The notes under the pieces: generated by a model | Seen by the model: the letters and a program-made list of their open reading frames with translations, nothing else | Databases searched by the model: none | What the model was told of the DNA's origin: nothing | Made by a program: the position numbers and the translations under genes | From: Euclidia mi | Lineage: Eukaryota > Arthropoda > Insecta > Lepidoptera > Erebidae | Length of the DNA: 64,000 bases | Reading direction: 5' to 3' | Assembly (NCBI GenBank): GCA_944739405.2 | Contig: OX123190.2 | Location: 84,263,086 to 84,327,085, forward strand | In this document: positions 44,761-55,424 of the stretch, in pieces | Position numbering within the stretch: the first letter of the stretch is position 1 | How the letters are laid out: each line of letters opens with the position of its first letter

Positions 44761-44791
44761 TGTTACTTACAATTGCTACCAAAACTACCAT
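44742..44791. repeat. Perfect 20-bp hairpin at the end of the minisatellite
   Basis: Stems 44742-44761 and 44772-44791 (ATGGTAGTTTTGGTAGCAAT and its inverse), loop of 10. Confidence 0.9.
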
Positions 44792-45171
44792 CTCTATCAG
44801 GTAACTGATGAAATCATAAACGTAATTATTACATTTCTAAATTATGATGGATTAATCACACCCATACACAAAACAAAATAAATCGTGTTTCTCACAGAAA
44901 TATTTAGCTGGATAAACAATGTACTCATCATACCTATATGTAAGAGCTTTTTTATAATATTAAAATATGCTGTGGAGCAGCACGGGTCCTCTAGTCAATA
45001 GTTTAAAAGTTGTTTTTATTGATACACGAAGATAGTTTGAAGTGACAAAAAAATTTATATATTTTTAAACTATTGATTACTGATAAACTGATATAAATAA
45101 TAGTTACAGGTAGCACGCCACTGCGTAATGTTGATGTTGTGCATGTATTGTTAGAGAGAGATGCAGGGGGC

Positions 45172-45460
45172 CTTTAATATTGCGTTCTCTCTCGCACCGA
45201 CGGACACGACACAGTATTGAGTTAGGTACTGTTCTGCCACTCTATCCTTTATATCTCTATGGCCTTTAATGTTGCGTTCTCTCTCGCACCGACGGACACG
45301 ACACAGTATTGAGTTAGGTACTGTTCTGCCACTCTATCCTTTATATCTCTATGCCTTTAACACTGCGTTCTCTCTCCCACCCAAAGAGATTGGATGTTGC
45401 TCCCACCGGCGGACACGAATTGTCCCCACTCTGCCACTCTATTCTTATATCTCTAAGTCC
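45172..45460 (+). repeat. Three tandem copies of the MITE end
   Basis: The terminal segment running from GCCTTTAAT(A/G)TTGCGTTCTC to TATATCTCTATG occurs at about 45172-45263, 45264-45352 and, more diverged, 45355-45460. Confidence 0.8.
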
Positions 45461-45463
45461 TAG

Positions 45464-46071
45464 ATAGGTACCTATTAATAGTCTGTGATAGACAAGTACC
45501 AAAGAGATTGGATATAACAAGTACGATAGTGTAATTTTTTTTTGTATTTTATGGTAGTGGGACCTTTAGGTCAAGTCTTATTTTATTTTAACAGACACTG
45601 CATAATTACTTAATTTTTAAATTGTTTTAACAGTATTTTTAATGTATTTATATATCGGTTTGTAAGTATTTTTGTCTTTCAATAACTCTTCGAGTGGCGG
45701 CGGGCGGGAGAAAGAATCGCACCGCACTTAACGTTTCTTCACTCGCTGGCACTCCCGTTGTCCTTTTCTTTTATAATAAACGTGTTATTAAACCAATGAT
45801 CGAAATTACCCAAAAAAGTCGCCACTTTCGGGGAGAAGAAAACGTAGAAAAGTCAACTAACGCTAATAGCACAGAAAGAGGAATAGTACAAGCTAATCTT
45901 TACATTAGCTTCATATAAAAACTATGATATTCGACACAAATAACAAATAAAAACAAAAATATACACTTTCGTTTTATAAATAAACTCAATGATCCTACCC
46001 ATGCCCCATAACACATCCACTATTGGTTTAAATTTACCCACATTTTGAAGAATTCCCTACAAAAAATACCT
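45464..46071. other. Intergenic, upstream of the ZAD gene
   Basis: AT-rich. A 74-codon open frame at 45694-45915 has no recognisable domain and is not called. Confidence 0.4.
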
Positions 46072-46143
46072 ATCGATTCTTTTCCCAGACAATCGATAGT
46101 TTCGATAGTTAAAATACTATCTATTAATCGATTGACTATCGAT
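46072..46143. promoter_or_regulatory. Cluster of four ATCGAT (DRE-like) sites
   Basis: ATCGAT starts at 46072, 46092, 46127 and 46138, with a further TTCGATAG at 46102. Three sites extend to TATCGAT or ATCGATA, the core of the DREF element TATCGATA found in many insect housekeeping promoters. It lies 280-350 bp upstream of the ZAD start codon and is a plausible promoter for it. Confidence 0.5.
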
Positions 46144-46421
46144 GTTTAAGGAACACTACTCGAAGCTATTCAAGCTATGCAATTACAGTTTGTTACTTTG
46201 TTTTGTTGATGAACCATTGATGAACAGATCAAAGAGTATACAAATACCAGATGAACAGCATAGGAAATGCAAAAAAATGTACATAATCTGTGATTAACAG
46301 TCCCTTCTTGGGATTCACATTCAGATTTCAGAAACAGAAGCTACTGAGAACATTGGCTGATTACCTAAAACTACATTTACATATAATATTTGTGAAGTTA
46401 ATTGTTTCCAAACTTCTCAAT

Positions 46422-46583
46422 ATGGAGAATACCAGCCATGAGTGTCGAGATAAAATGAAACAAAAGTTTGTAGTAGTGAGTGATAAGCAAACAAATATAT
46501 GTAGAGGTTGTCTGACAACTGAACATAGAATGGTCAATGCAATGGTTTTCGACACCTTGTTCAGAGATTTGACCGGAATTACT
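46422..46583 (+). CDS. ZAD gene exon 1
   Basis: 54 codons, donor ATTACT|GTAAGT. The ATG at 46422 (MENTSHECRD) is preferred to an upstream in-frame ATG at 46290 because ZAD proteins usually start close to the domain; the longer start is not excluded. Confidence 0.78.
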
Positions 46584-49500
46584 GTAAGTAAACATGCCTT
46601 ATGTGTTTATATAAATTGCCTTATGTGATCTCAGATGAAGTAAAACTACATTGTTTTTTTCCTTCATCTGTGATTTGATGTGAAAAAGTTGTGTTAAGAA
46701 CAAGCCCAGACGGGCTTGTTATTATTTTATCATTATTTGTGTTGTTTCAGATCTCACCTACAGATGCTCTGCCTCAGTGGTTGTGCTATGAATGTACAGC
46801 TTTGTTACAAAAGTATAATAGATTCAGAAGTAAAGTAATTGAATCACATCACAAGTTGTGTCAGTATGTGCTGGAGAGTGTTCCGGTGAGTACTATCACT
46901 TATGATGAATAGTTGAGGCAAAAAAATAGGTTTAGGTTAGGTTTTGATGATCATTGCGTAGCATTTGAGTTCCTCACGGTTCACTTGTGTGTAACTTGAC
47001 ATAATGAACACTAATGTGGATCATTGTTGTTAAGCATAACCAGTTCATGGCCAATGGTCAAAAGGTCTATTGAACTGTTGTGGTATTGGAAAAGGCTTAT
47101 GATAAAGTGGTGAGGAATTATGGTTGGTACTGTCAATGTACGGCGTGAACAGCAGCCTCATTCCTTTAGAGAAATCCCTTTAGAGGATTCTAGAGCTTGT
47201 GTGAGGGTAAATGGGACATTCACTGACTTTTTTACCATTGAGACAGGTGATAGACAAGGATGTGTAGCGTCACAGTGCGTCTTCATTGACAGTTGTTTGC
47301 ATGATCTAAATCATAGTGCTGTGGATTAAGGATGAATGATTTTGATTTGATGAATGGGTTACTTATCAAATGCCACCTTTATACAGATGATCAGGTAATA
47401 TTTTCGTCTTCAGCGGAGGAGTTGCAGGAAATGGTAACATTCATGTATGGTGTTTTAGAGGAAAGGGAATGAAAGTGAATGTAAGTAAAAGGAAAGTTAT
47501 GGTTTTTGAATAGTAGGAATGCATTATGGCATGTAAAGTAACTATTGATGAACCTTGTAATGAGTTTGTGTACTTAGGTATGTTGTTTAATGAAGACGAT
47601 ATTGAAAGAAAGGTTAATCAGGCAATAGAAGGCGTTTATGAATAGCCAAAAAGGTATGTTTGGCTGTGCATAGAGGGGTATTAGTGCCTACTCTTATACA
47701 GGGTGTCACATGACCCATTATCAAGCCAAAGTTACTCATTTTGCACATCATGCCAAGTCATACTATGCGAAAATAATACCTGGGAACAAAATATTTTTTA
47801 AAGCTTAATAAAACAGACACATTTTATTAGCAGCAATGTATAGCGCGCGCTTGCAGAAAATATTGGCGCGAAAAATGCATCGTACCTACGCCGGCCGTAT
47901 CTACCTACACCGCGGCGGTCGACCTAAGGGTGGTTTCAGATTAGCGTATTTTGCTGCGCGTATACGGTCGTTTCAGCATACACGCTTACACACGAATATT
48001 ATGCGCTACAAAAAACCGGACTCGCGTAAACGGGCATATTTCGGCGTGTTCGCTCGTAACGGTAGTGATATCGTGTCAGTATAGCCCTTAGACGATCTTA
48101 GACGCGCGTCAACGCTCGTACGAGTTGAGCGTGTGCCAAAAGGCGCGCCTATACGCGCCTACAAGCGCTTCCAAAAACCAGGTTATACGTGTGTATGCCT
48201 TCTAGCAATCAGCTGCGAGGCCATGGGGAATGAACTCGCAGCTGATTGCTAGAAGGCATACACTGCGTTTAGGGAACTTATATTTTACAAAAATATTGAA
48301 AATTTTGTTTGTGTTTAGTTGGCAGAAAGTGTACATTTATCATTCTAAACACGATTTTGGAATAATTCGAAACAAAAATTCGTGACTTTGAGCCTCAATG
48401 TCTCGTGAACCAGTAATATCCCAGGTATGGTGCCGAAGTAAAAAACGATCGTAATAATTGGTACAATATGGGGTTTCAGTTTTCGTTAAGGGTCTTTTTA
48501 CACCCTTCTTACTTTGGCCTTCTGCCATACCTTAGACTTGAAAGTAGAATAAATGCTGTAGAAATGAGAGCACTGACAAATATGTGGTGTATCTTTGACC
48601 GACAGAATAAAGAATTGTGTGATAAGAGAGTGTTGGGTAAAAGAAGATGTAGAGACAAACATTGAGGCTTCCTCAATGAGGAAGGCATATTAAGATAGAC
48701 TGACAATGAAAATATACAGGGTGTCACAAGACCCATCACCAAGCCGAAATCTACTCGTTTTGCACATCATGTCAAGTCATATTACGTGAAAATAAAAACG
48801 GGGAAACAAAAAAAAATTTTAAGCTTAAAAAAATTTACAACTTTTATTACCGGCAATGTATAGCGCGCGTTTGCAGACATCGTACCTACGCCGGCCGTAT
48901 CTACCTACACCGTACGCCGCGGTGGCGGCAGTTTATGATCACGTGGTCGCGCGGCCGAGAGGAATGACCTCGCAGCTGATTGATGGTACGCATACACTAC
49001 GCGTCGGGAACTTTAAAGCCGTTTACTTTAGGAAAATATTGAAAATTTTGTTTATGTTTATTTGGCAGAAAGTGTACATTTATCATTCTAAACAAGATTT
49101 TGGACTAATTCGAAAAATAAATTCGTGACTTTGAGCCTCAATATCTCCTGAACCAGTAATTTCCCAGGTATGGTGCCGAAGTAAAAAATGATCGTAATAA
49201 TTGGTACTATATGGGGTTTCAGTTTTCGTTAAGGGTCTTTTTACACCCTGTATAAGGCAAGTGTGAATGGGACAGCATGAAGCTGAAAACCTAGGCGGAC
49301 GTTCTCTGATCAAATTGGAGCCATCCTAAAAAAAGGGCAGGTCAGAAGTACCCTAAACAGAAGAGAATGAAGCAAGAGATATGTCAGGATAGCTTTAAAT
49401 GGCATTCTGTAGTCTCTGCCTACCCTTTCGGGAAACAGGCGTGAGTCTAAGGTTGTATGTGGATGATTGCTTCATGATCATGCACATACTCGCTTGTTGG

Positions 49501-52500
49501 TGTCAGTCGCTGACGTCACCCGAGCACGTGGCGCGCGGTCGCGCGGAGACTCGCGCCGCGTCCTCAACGTATGAGTAACGTGTTGCTTCCACTGATGCGA
49601 ACACTTCTTATTAGAACCATTATTGTTTCAATGTAGGTATAAAAGGCACAATGTCCTTTTCTGAACAGTCTGATGACGTCACTGTATACATAGATATTCA
49701 TAGATGAAGGATTAGGGCTGCGATTATCTTTTTACAAAATATAAAGTATATTTACTTAGGTCTGAGAAGAATATTAAATAGTATTTAAAAGAAAATGCAG
49801 CGCAGCCGCATAAATAAAACATTATTTTATTTATGTGGCTGCGCTGCACTGAGCTGACTCATAATTTGTGTGCCTTTAAGTCTAACAGTTACAGTGTTCA
49901 ACATTTTAATGCTGATATTAATACTTTATATACTTTATTTTTGTTCCACAGTAAAAAGTATAATATATAGTCCGTTCAAGATACGAAAAAATAAAATGTA
50001 AACAAACCATAAAATGGTTCTTTTAAGGCGAGGTTGCAGTACTTTTTTAAGATTTTTGAACGTCTGAAAGTCCCATGAACTATGATATTTTTAATGAATA
50101 AAAATGAAAGTATAAAAGTTGAACATATCTTCTAGTAAATCGTAAAGATAGAAACACGATTTGGTATGATTGGTTCGATAAAAAAAAATGTCAAACATGG
50201 CACTAAATCACAATTTTAAACGTGTACTGCTTAGAGATTGCATAATGAATTTATATGAATGTATTATCAATAGAAACAGCTCTTTATTTTAAAATAAATG
50301 GTAAAAACAGATTTCGTAATTTCGTTATCATTTTTCTCCAAGAAAAAAAATAGTCAAAATGTTGGCATTATATCGCTCGCCGGCCGTTCATCAGTGCCTG
50401 TCTAGGCGTGATTGAGGGCGGACGTACGTCGTTGCTCCGCAAAATCCCCCTCCACCCCCGCATGTACGTTTTCGCAAAAGTACAAAGTAATTCGTATTCC
50501 AAACTCAATCGTTCAAACCATAGACATACTAGTAAGAAACCGTAGACAGGTTACTGACAAGGTAACATGACGGACCTTACGAGTGGCACGCATCGCGAAA
50601 AGCGTACGCACACTAATATAAATATGTCAAAACGACACACTAAGAATTAGATAAGAAGTGTAAGTGATAAAGCACATCTAATCGCAAGCGCGAAATAGAG
50701 ATAAACATATACTCTCTGGACCGAAGCGCATTGTGACATCATGCTGACCGTTTCACAAACAATAATTTGCCTCAGATGCGACATGATCACTTTGTCTGTC
50801 TTGAGTAAATTCAATTCGCCTCAAAGTAAATTTGATTAATTCATTTAAGGTAGGGAAATAAAAAGTCGATGTGATTTATTTATAACATTTATTAAAAAAG
50901 TACATTTCATTCAATGGAAACCTAAAATAGTACGTTAATATAAAAACTGTGCGCTGCGGACCCACCGTAGCCCTGGCAATACCCCTGGGGGTATGGTGGG
51001 TCTTTTAAAGCTTAACCGTACTCCTGGCTAAAATGCTCATAGTGTTATACCAACGTGCTACGTGGACATTAAACTGAACAGTGTTATCTCTCGTATGATA
51101 ATGACTTACTACTTACGTTTTTGTATTTTTAGACAAGCGAAGGCAAGCGCTAGTACGATGATATAGTGCAACAAGAAGATAAATTAGAAAATAAAACGTT
51201 TAGGTATTACTGCTAATGGTTATAATGCTTTGTATATTATAGGTATAATCTGTGGTACTGTTGAAGACCCTTCATCATCATCATCCTTGCGCTGTCGAAT
51301 CATTCCCACTAGTTCTATTGAACAGTTCTATGATAGAACTAGTGATACTTTTTTTCCCACTAGTTCTATTAGCACAACTTGATGAGAAGGATATAACTAA
51401 TGGGCAATATTTATAGGAAATTTACCACTAGTTCTATGTATGTTTTACAAGGGTAGTGTCACAACATCGCGCTCACAAATCCGAATAAATATGTATTTAT
51501 AAAAATGTGTTAAACGAATGAACGTCTACAAAACAATTGAACGTCTACAAAACAAATGAACGTCTACAAAACAAATGACTACCAGAAAGTGATCAGCTAT
51601 CGATAGTGATTGCAAAAAACTGGTGCATGTGATTTTCGACCTTATTGACAATTCATGACAAAATTTTTTTTTTGTTTTTTTCTCGCTTTCTGGCAATATT
51701 ATGGTAATAAAATTATGAATTCTGACTAATGTCAATTAGGTTGAAAATCGCATGCACCTGTTTTCTGCAATCACTATCGATAGCTGATCACTTTCTGTAA
51801 GTCATTTGTTTTGTAGACGTTCATTTGTTTTGTAGGCGTTCATTTGTTTTACACATTAAACAAATGAACGTCCACAAAACATATTTATTCGGATATATGA
51901 GCGCGATGTCGTGACACTACGGATCACTCCCAGTAGTTCTATTGAATACCCTTGTAAAAACATACATAGAACTAGACTGGGACATTTCCTATTACTTATC
52001 CTATTAGTTCTGATCTCCTCATCAAGTTGTGCTAATAGAATTAGGACAGTTCTATCATAGAATTGTTCAATACTACTACTATACTGGGAATGATCCCACA
52101 AAATAGTAGAACTTGAAATTAACGAACTGAAATTAATAAACTAATTACACAACAATATTATCTGGGAGTACGGTTAAGCTTTGAAAGACCCACCATACCC
52201 CCAGGGGTACTGCCAGGGGTACGGTGGGTCAGCAGCGAAAACTGTGCAGTACAATCTACTTAGTTGTTTAATACTAAAAGGAGAAAAACAAGAACAAGTG
52301 AATGAACTTTGATCATGCGTCAATGTTTGTAACTTACGTATGATTTTGATTTCTATAATAATAATATATTGTGTTGATTCAGCCTCAAATCACTTTTATT
52401 ACTTGACAAAAACAAACATCAGTATTTTATTATTACGAATGTCCCATCTGGATACTTTGTTTTTTAGTCTTTGAACACGCACAATACTGCTTCTCTTTTA

Positions 52501-54964
52501 CACTCGCTAAATGCCAATTTTTTATTCACTCTATTATTTGTGATACTGAATTTATTATAAATTGAAAATAAAACGTTATAATATTGTAATACTCATGAAT
52601 GAGAAGTGATTCCATAACTTTTAGTCATTTTCCTACTATAGTTTAACTACTTTAGCAAAATCTCATTACACACGACGGCATTTTTAAATGTAACGTACAC
52701 ACACGCGAGTAAAAGAGCGAGCGCTTCCGACCGCAGCGCGTACGCGACTAAAGCCAAATGAGACATTTAGAAAAAAAAAGTTTGTCATGAATTTGTCAGT
52801 TTTTAATGTGCCACTTTTGAAGTTCGCATAACTCATCTACGGTTTTTTTACGCTGCGCTGTGGCACACGCACACACGAAACCCCCCCTCCCCTCCCCCCG
52901 CTCACTCGCTGACGCCACCGCCGTGTTTTTGTTTTTGCGGGGGGTGAGGTCGAGCTACGCACTGTACTGCAACCTCGCCTTAATGTCGCCTTCACAACAA
53001 AAGTTGATTTAAGTTGTATGTGTGAACTTATAAAGTGTAGTTAAGTGTTTCGGATACTCCAAGCGAAAGATTCAGTTAGTTTTCAAAAAATACCCTTGTC
53101 CCTTCAATTCATAAATGCATATTTATTATTTTTCCTGTATTGTTAATAATTATTATAACGAATATATTTTTTTAATGTATTAGTTATGCTATAGGTAAAT
53201 TCACGAAAGTTGACCACAAATGGCGGCCGTCGCGCATATGTACATTCGTGCACCAATGGCGTTGCTCCATTCTTGACGCATTTAGGGAATGCGTCAAGAA
53301 CGGAGCCACGCCATTGGCACTCCACCCGCGCCTCACCCCGTACCTCCACGGGGTCCTAAAAAATGATTTCTGCGCAGTGGTCATCTTTCGTGAACCGACC
53401 TATAATAAACTATTTTACATGATGAAGAACCTAAAAAGCAATGATTCCAAAATGTCAATATATTTGTTATCCTGTCAATATGCGTTACACCCAAAGTAAC
53501 CATTTCGCATGACAGGGGGCCATTTTTAGGGTTCCGTAGTCCACAAGGAACCCTTATAGTTACGTCATGTCCGTCCGTCTGTCCGTCCGCAGCCTAGCTC
53601 AAAGACGCCTGATGCTAGAAAGCTGATATTTGACATGAATATAGACATACGATATTGCAACAAAACTAGAATAAAATTTAGGAAAATAATTTTTTTAAGG
53701 GTATCTCCCCTACATATATTATATAGTGTGGTTGAATTTTTTCTTGGCTGAGTACCCCATTGTGTGGAGTATCATTGGATAGGTTTTAAAAAAATATTAT
53801 TAGTTTGCTCAAATCATTTTTCGATCAAGTGATTGGTTTGTCAAATATAAAGCTTTGAAGTGAAAAAAATTGTTAGACTCAAGTCCCCCCCCCCCCCTCT
53901 GCCGGCCAAACTATTAATTTGGAAGAGAAGAGGTGAAAAAAAATCACAAATGTAGTACATATAACAAATTTAAAAGGAAAACTATCACGGCTAAGTAGAC
54001 ATCACTAGTTTACGAGTAATCGTCGGTTAACTTAAAAGTACCTATTTCGGTGAGTTTACATTGGGAGCGCTGGCTTAATTTTAAAGATGCCCGTTTTTAG
54101 TCCCATGTGAAACAGAAGTTATTATCAATAATGGCCATTATTCAACTGGCAAACCCTACATTGCGCGTGGCCCGACACGCACTTGGCCGGTTTTAATTAG
54201 GTCGGGTTATCCCGATTGGTTATCGTGCTAACTTATTAAGCTTGAAAATCATTGGTTTCTTTGTTTACCTTTTATTTTTTCGTATCTTGAACAGACTATA
54301 GTGAAAAACAGTCTAACACCGTTTTTACCTGTATAATGGGCAACCAAAATGGGTAAATGTAGGATGGCAGTGTAAAGTAAAAGTGGTGTCTGTGGACTGT
54401 ATGACTATGACTGATTTTCGTAGTCCCACCACTGTTATATGCTTTATATTTGGTTAAATTATCAGTTTGCTGTCAACGAGGACGCGACCCCGTACTTGAG
54501 TCGATCAATTGTGCTGCACTGCCACATCGCTGGTACTCAAACTGTCAAGGTACGTGCTTGTTGTTAATACGTGTATTAAGTAAGCGGTTTAAGCTTTCCT
54601 TACGCCGATAACAACTGCGTCAAGCATTGTCGGTCTGTTCCCCACACGTGACAACACTTTGTGCTATACTCTAACGGTAGTTCCAAATCTGAGTACTCTA
54701 TTGTCAGTTGTTCGAGTGATTATGAAGCCTGGCAACCAAGGCTTTTTTACACATGAGGATTTGTCTTTTAATGAATGTACCTATCTTCTCTTACGAGCAA
54801 GCAATACGTTTGATAAGATAATGAATTCTGATGAATATTTTCTAACAGCAGCCACCATCTATTGTTAAATACTTATTGTATTTTCAGAGAGAAGATGAGG
54901 TTAAAGTTAAAGACGAGCCCATCTTCTCTGATTATGAAGATAACATTGAGGAAGAAGAATACAG
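46422..54964 (+). CDS. ZAD zinc-finger transcription factor, 5' part of the gene
   Basis: Three exons join in phase: 46422-46583, 46751-46885 and 54888-54964. They encode MENTSHECRD... followed by a zinc-finger-associated domain: ICRGC near residues 26-30, VFDTLFRDLTGI, then LPQWLCYECTALLQKYNRF with WLCYEC giving the second Cys pair, and a helix ending KLCQYVLESVP. ZAD folds around one zinc held by four Cys and mediates dimerisation of insect C2H2 factors. Exon 3 encodes an acidic linker (VKVKDEPIFSDYEDNIEEEE) whose VKVKDEP matches a SUMO-acceptor consensus. The C2H2 fingers are not in the window; the last donor is at 54965. ZAD genes are greatly expanded in insects, so no orthologue is named. 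The 8-kb second intron is filled with transposons. Confidence 0.85.
46751..46885 (+). CDS. ZAD gene exon 2
   Basis: Acceptor TGTTTCAG, donor TCCG|GTGAGT. 45 codons with the second Cys pair. Confidence 0.85.
47040..47698 (+). pseudogene. Non-LTR reverse transcriptase fragment (1 of 3)
   Basis: Readable pieces are ARVNGTF-like ACVRVNGTFTDFFTIETGDR with QGCVAS (RT motif QGC), then LIKCHLYTDDQ-like and VCLAVHRGVLVPTL in shifted frames. The element is interrupted by a MITE at 47699 and continues at 48507. Confidence 0.6.
47699..48506. mobile_element. CAGGGTGT MITE, copy 1, with internal hairpin
   Basis: Begins CAGGGTGTCAC after a TA and ends GGGTCTTTTTACACCC. It splits the retroelement frame between LVPTLI and ESRINAVEM. 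The GC-rich interior has a 29-bp hairpin at 48191-48263 that copy 2 lacks. Confidence 0.8.
48191..48263. repeat. Perfect 29-bp hairpin, 15-base loop
   Basis: Stems 48191-48219 and 48235-48263 are exact inverted copies that include AGCAATCAGCTGCGAG. Confidence 0.92.
48507..48715 (+). pseudogene. Non-LTR reverse transcriptase fragment (2 of 3)
   Basis: Contains ESRINAVEMRALTNM, the continuation of the 47040 element's C-terminal region. Confidence 0.6.
48717..49250. mobile_element. CAGGGTGT MITE, copy 2, complete
   Basis: Runs from CAGGGTGTCACAAGACCC to GGGTCTTTTTACACCCTG and is flanked by TA on both sides (Tc1/mariner-type duplication). Confidence 0.85.
49252..49400 (+). pseudogene. Non-LTR element fragment (3 of 3)
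   Basis: GGCGGACGTTCTCTGATCA and the following KKRAGQKYPKQKRMKQEI-like frame match the last part of the same retroelement type. An inverse fragment lies near 62450-62500. A SINE A tail remnant follows at about 49410-49450. Confidence 0.5.
49796..49848. repeat. 24-bp hairpin, 5-base loop
   Basis: Stems 49796-49819 and 49825-49848 with one mismatch; the stem reads TGCAGCGCAGCC... Confidence 0.88.
50944..52254. mobile_element. Foldback-type element with long inverted arms and subrepeats
   Basis: The outer arms (50944-51031 and 52162-52254) share CCTGGCA(A/G)TACCCCTGGG and AAAGCTTAACCGTACTCC. The inner arms (about 51285-51690 and 51715-52095) share repeated CCACTAGTTCTAT motifs, an Acg-tctacaaaac tandem and CTATCGATAGCTGATCAC. 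Segments between outer and inner arms are not symmetrical. Subrepeats within arms recall Drosophila FB elements. Confidence 0.78.
51528..51590 (+). repeat. 19-bp tandem repeat, three units
   Basis: Unit GAACGTCTACAAAACAAAT, repeated three times, with inverse copies at about 51808-51855 in the opposite arm of the foldback element. Confidence 0.88.
53194..53400. mobile_element. 207-bp hairpin-forming MITE
   Basis: The ends share (G/A)TTCACGAAAG(T/A)TGACCAC in inverse orientation, flanked by TATA on both sides. A central hairpin (53252-53281 and 53289-53318) pairs 27 of 30 bases. Confidence 0.75.
53528..54198. repeat. Common lepidopteran repeat (AGGGTTCCGTAG ... TTGGCCGGTTTT)
   Basis: Begins AGGGTTCCGTAGTCCACAAG, continues GGAACCCTTATAGTTACG and ends CGACACGCACTTGGCCGG. 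I recognise this pair of ends as a dispersed lepidopteran repeat. A C-run lies at 53885-53897. Confidence 0.65.
54301..54887. other. End of ZAD gene intron 2
   Basis: No repeat or exon recognised before the exon 3 acceptor. Confidence 0.45.
54888..54964 (+). CDS. ZAD gene exon 3 (acidic linker)
   Basis: Acceptor GTATTTTCAG, donor ACAG|GTGAGA. REDEVKVKDEPIFSDYED..., in phase with exon 2 and ending with two bases of a split codon. Confidence 0.78.
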
Positions 54965-55072
54965 GTGAGAACAGAATAATAATACACAAAGTTCAGTGAG
55001 AGGCAGTATTAAAAATACGCATGAAATGACTATTTGAAGCACTAGGCTCTATTTATAATTTTGTCAAATTGT

Positions 55073-55310
55073 CCGTGTGGTGACGGATTAAGAATACGGA
55101 ATGTCACCACCCCATATCATCCCATGGGTGTCGTAAGAGCCGACAGAGGGAGCATATTATGCAGAGAACAGCACTGTAAGAGAAGGAAAACTTGATACAA
55201 ACCCTATACCAACCCGTTTGGCCAGCGTGGTATAGTAGGCCAATTCCTCCATTCAAAGAAGAGGCCTAGTCCAGCAGTGGACTGATAAAGGCTGATGATG
55301 ATGAATACAA
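55073..55310 (+). repeat. (GAT)n-tailed retroelement end
   Basis: From GTGTGGTGACGGATTAAGAA to CAGCAGTGGACTGATAAAGG and (GAT)n; plus-strand copy of the 6066 family. Confidence 0.85.
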
Positions 55311-55424
55311 ATATTTACTTTATTATATTTGTAATACCAGGTCACTCAAAAAGTATTGCGAGAAAAAGTTGTTATGTATGTGAGACTGGCCAGTTATAAT
55401 TTATTTAAAAGATGATTAGGTACT

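Larger units (their letters stand above)
43564..44994 (+). mobile_element. 1.43-kb non-autonomous Helitron carrying a minisatellite
   Basis: Starts TCTATACATATATTAA and ends GGGTCCTCTAG, inserted between host A (43563) and T (44995) of the MITE with no other duplication. A hairpin TGCTG-TGGAG-CAGCA lies 12 bases before the end. These are the hallmarks of Helitrons. No Rep/helicase frame is present. The interior carries the minisatellite at 44510-44760. Confidence 0.88.
43392..45263. mobile_element. hAT-like MITE copy split by a Helitron
   Basis: Begins AGAGATATTAAGAATAGAG and ends TATATCTCTATG. The two halves (43392-43563 and 44995-45263) align without gap to the intact copy at 29965-30399 when the Helitron is removed. 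Confidence 0.85.
50023..52983. mobile_element. piggyBac-type element (TTAA target), non-autonomous
   Basis: The body (50027-52979) has perfect 16-bp inverted ends GGCGAGGTTGCAGTAC. The TTAA target is duplicated at 50023-50026 and 52980-52983, diagnostic of piggyBac. No transposase was read. The right side is C-rich (ACCCCCCCTCCCCTCCCCC). Confidence 0.88.
49966..54300. mobile_element. Outer DNA transposon with about 42-bp inverted ends, host to nested elements
   Basis: The left end TATAGTCCGTTCAAGATACG and the right end (inverse, 54258-54300) match over about 42 bases with few differences; TA flanks suggest Tc1/mariner-type insertion. Only 61 bp of its left side remains before the piggyBac-like element. 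No transposase was read. Confidence 0.7.

Noticed and set aside
45694..45918. 74-codon plus-strand frame upstream of the ZAD gene
   Set aside because: No recognisable domain, no splice continuation, AT-rich end.
47836..49128. Two frames beginning MYSARLQ
   Set aside because: Both lie inside the CAGGGTGT MITE and share only the repeat sequence; no start context or domain.
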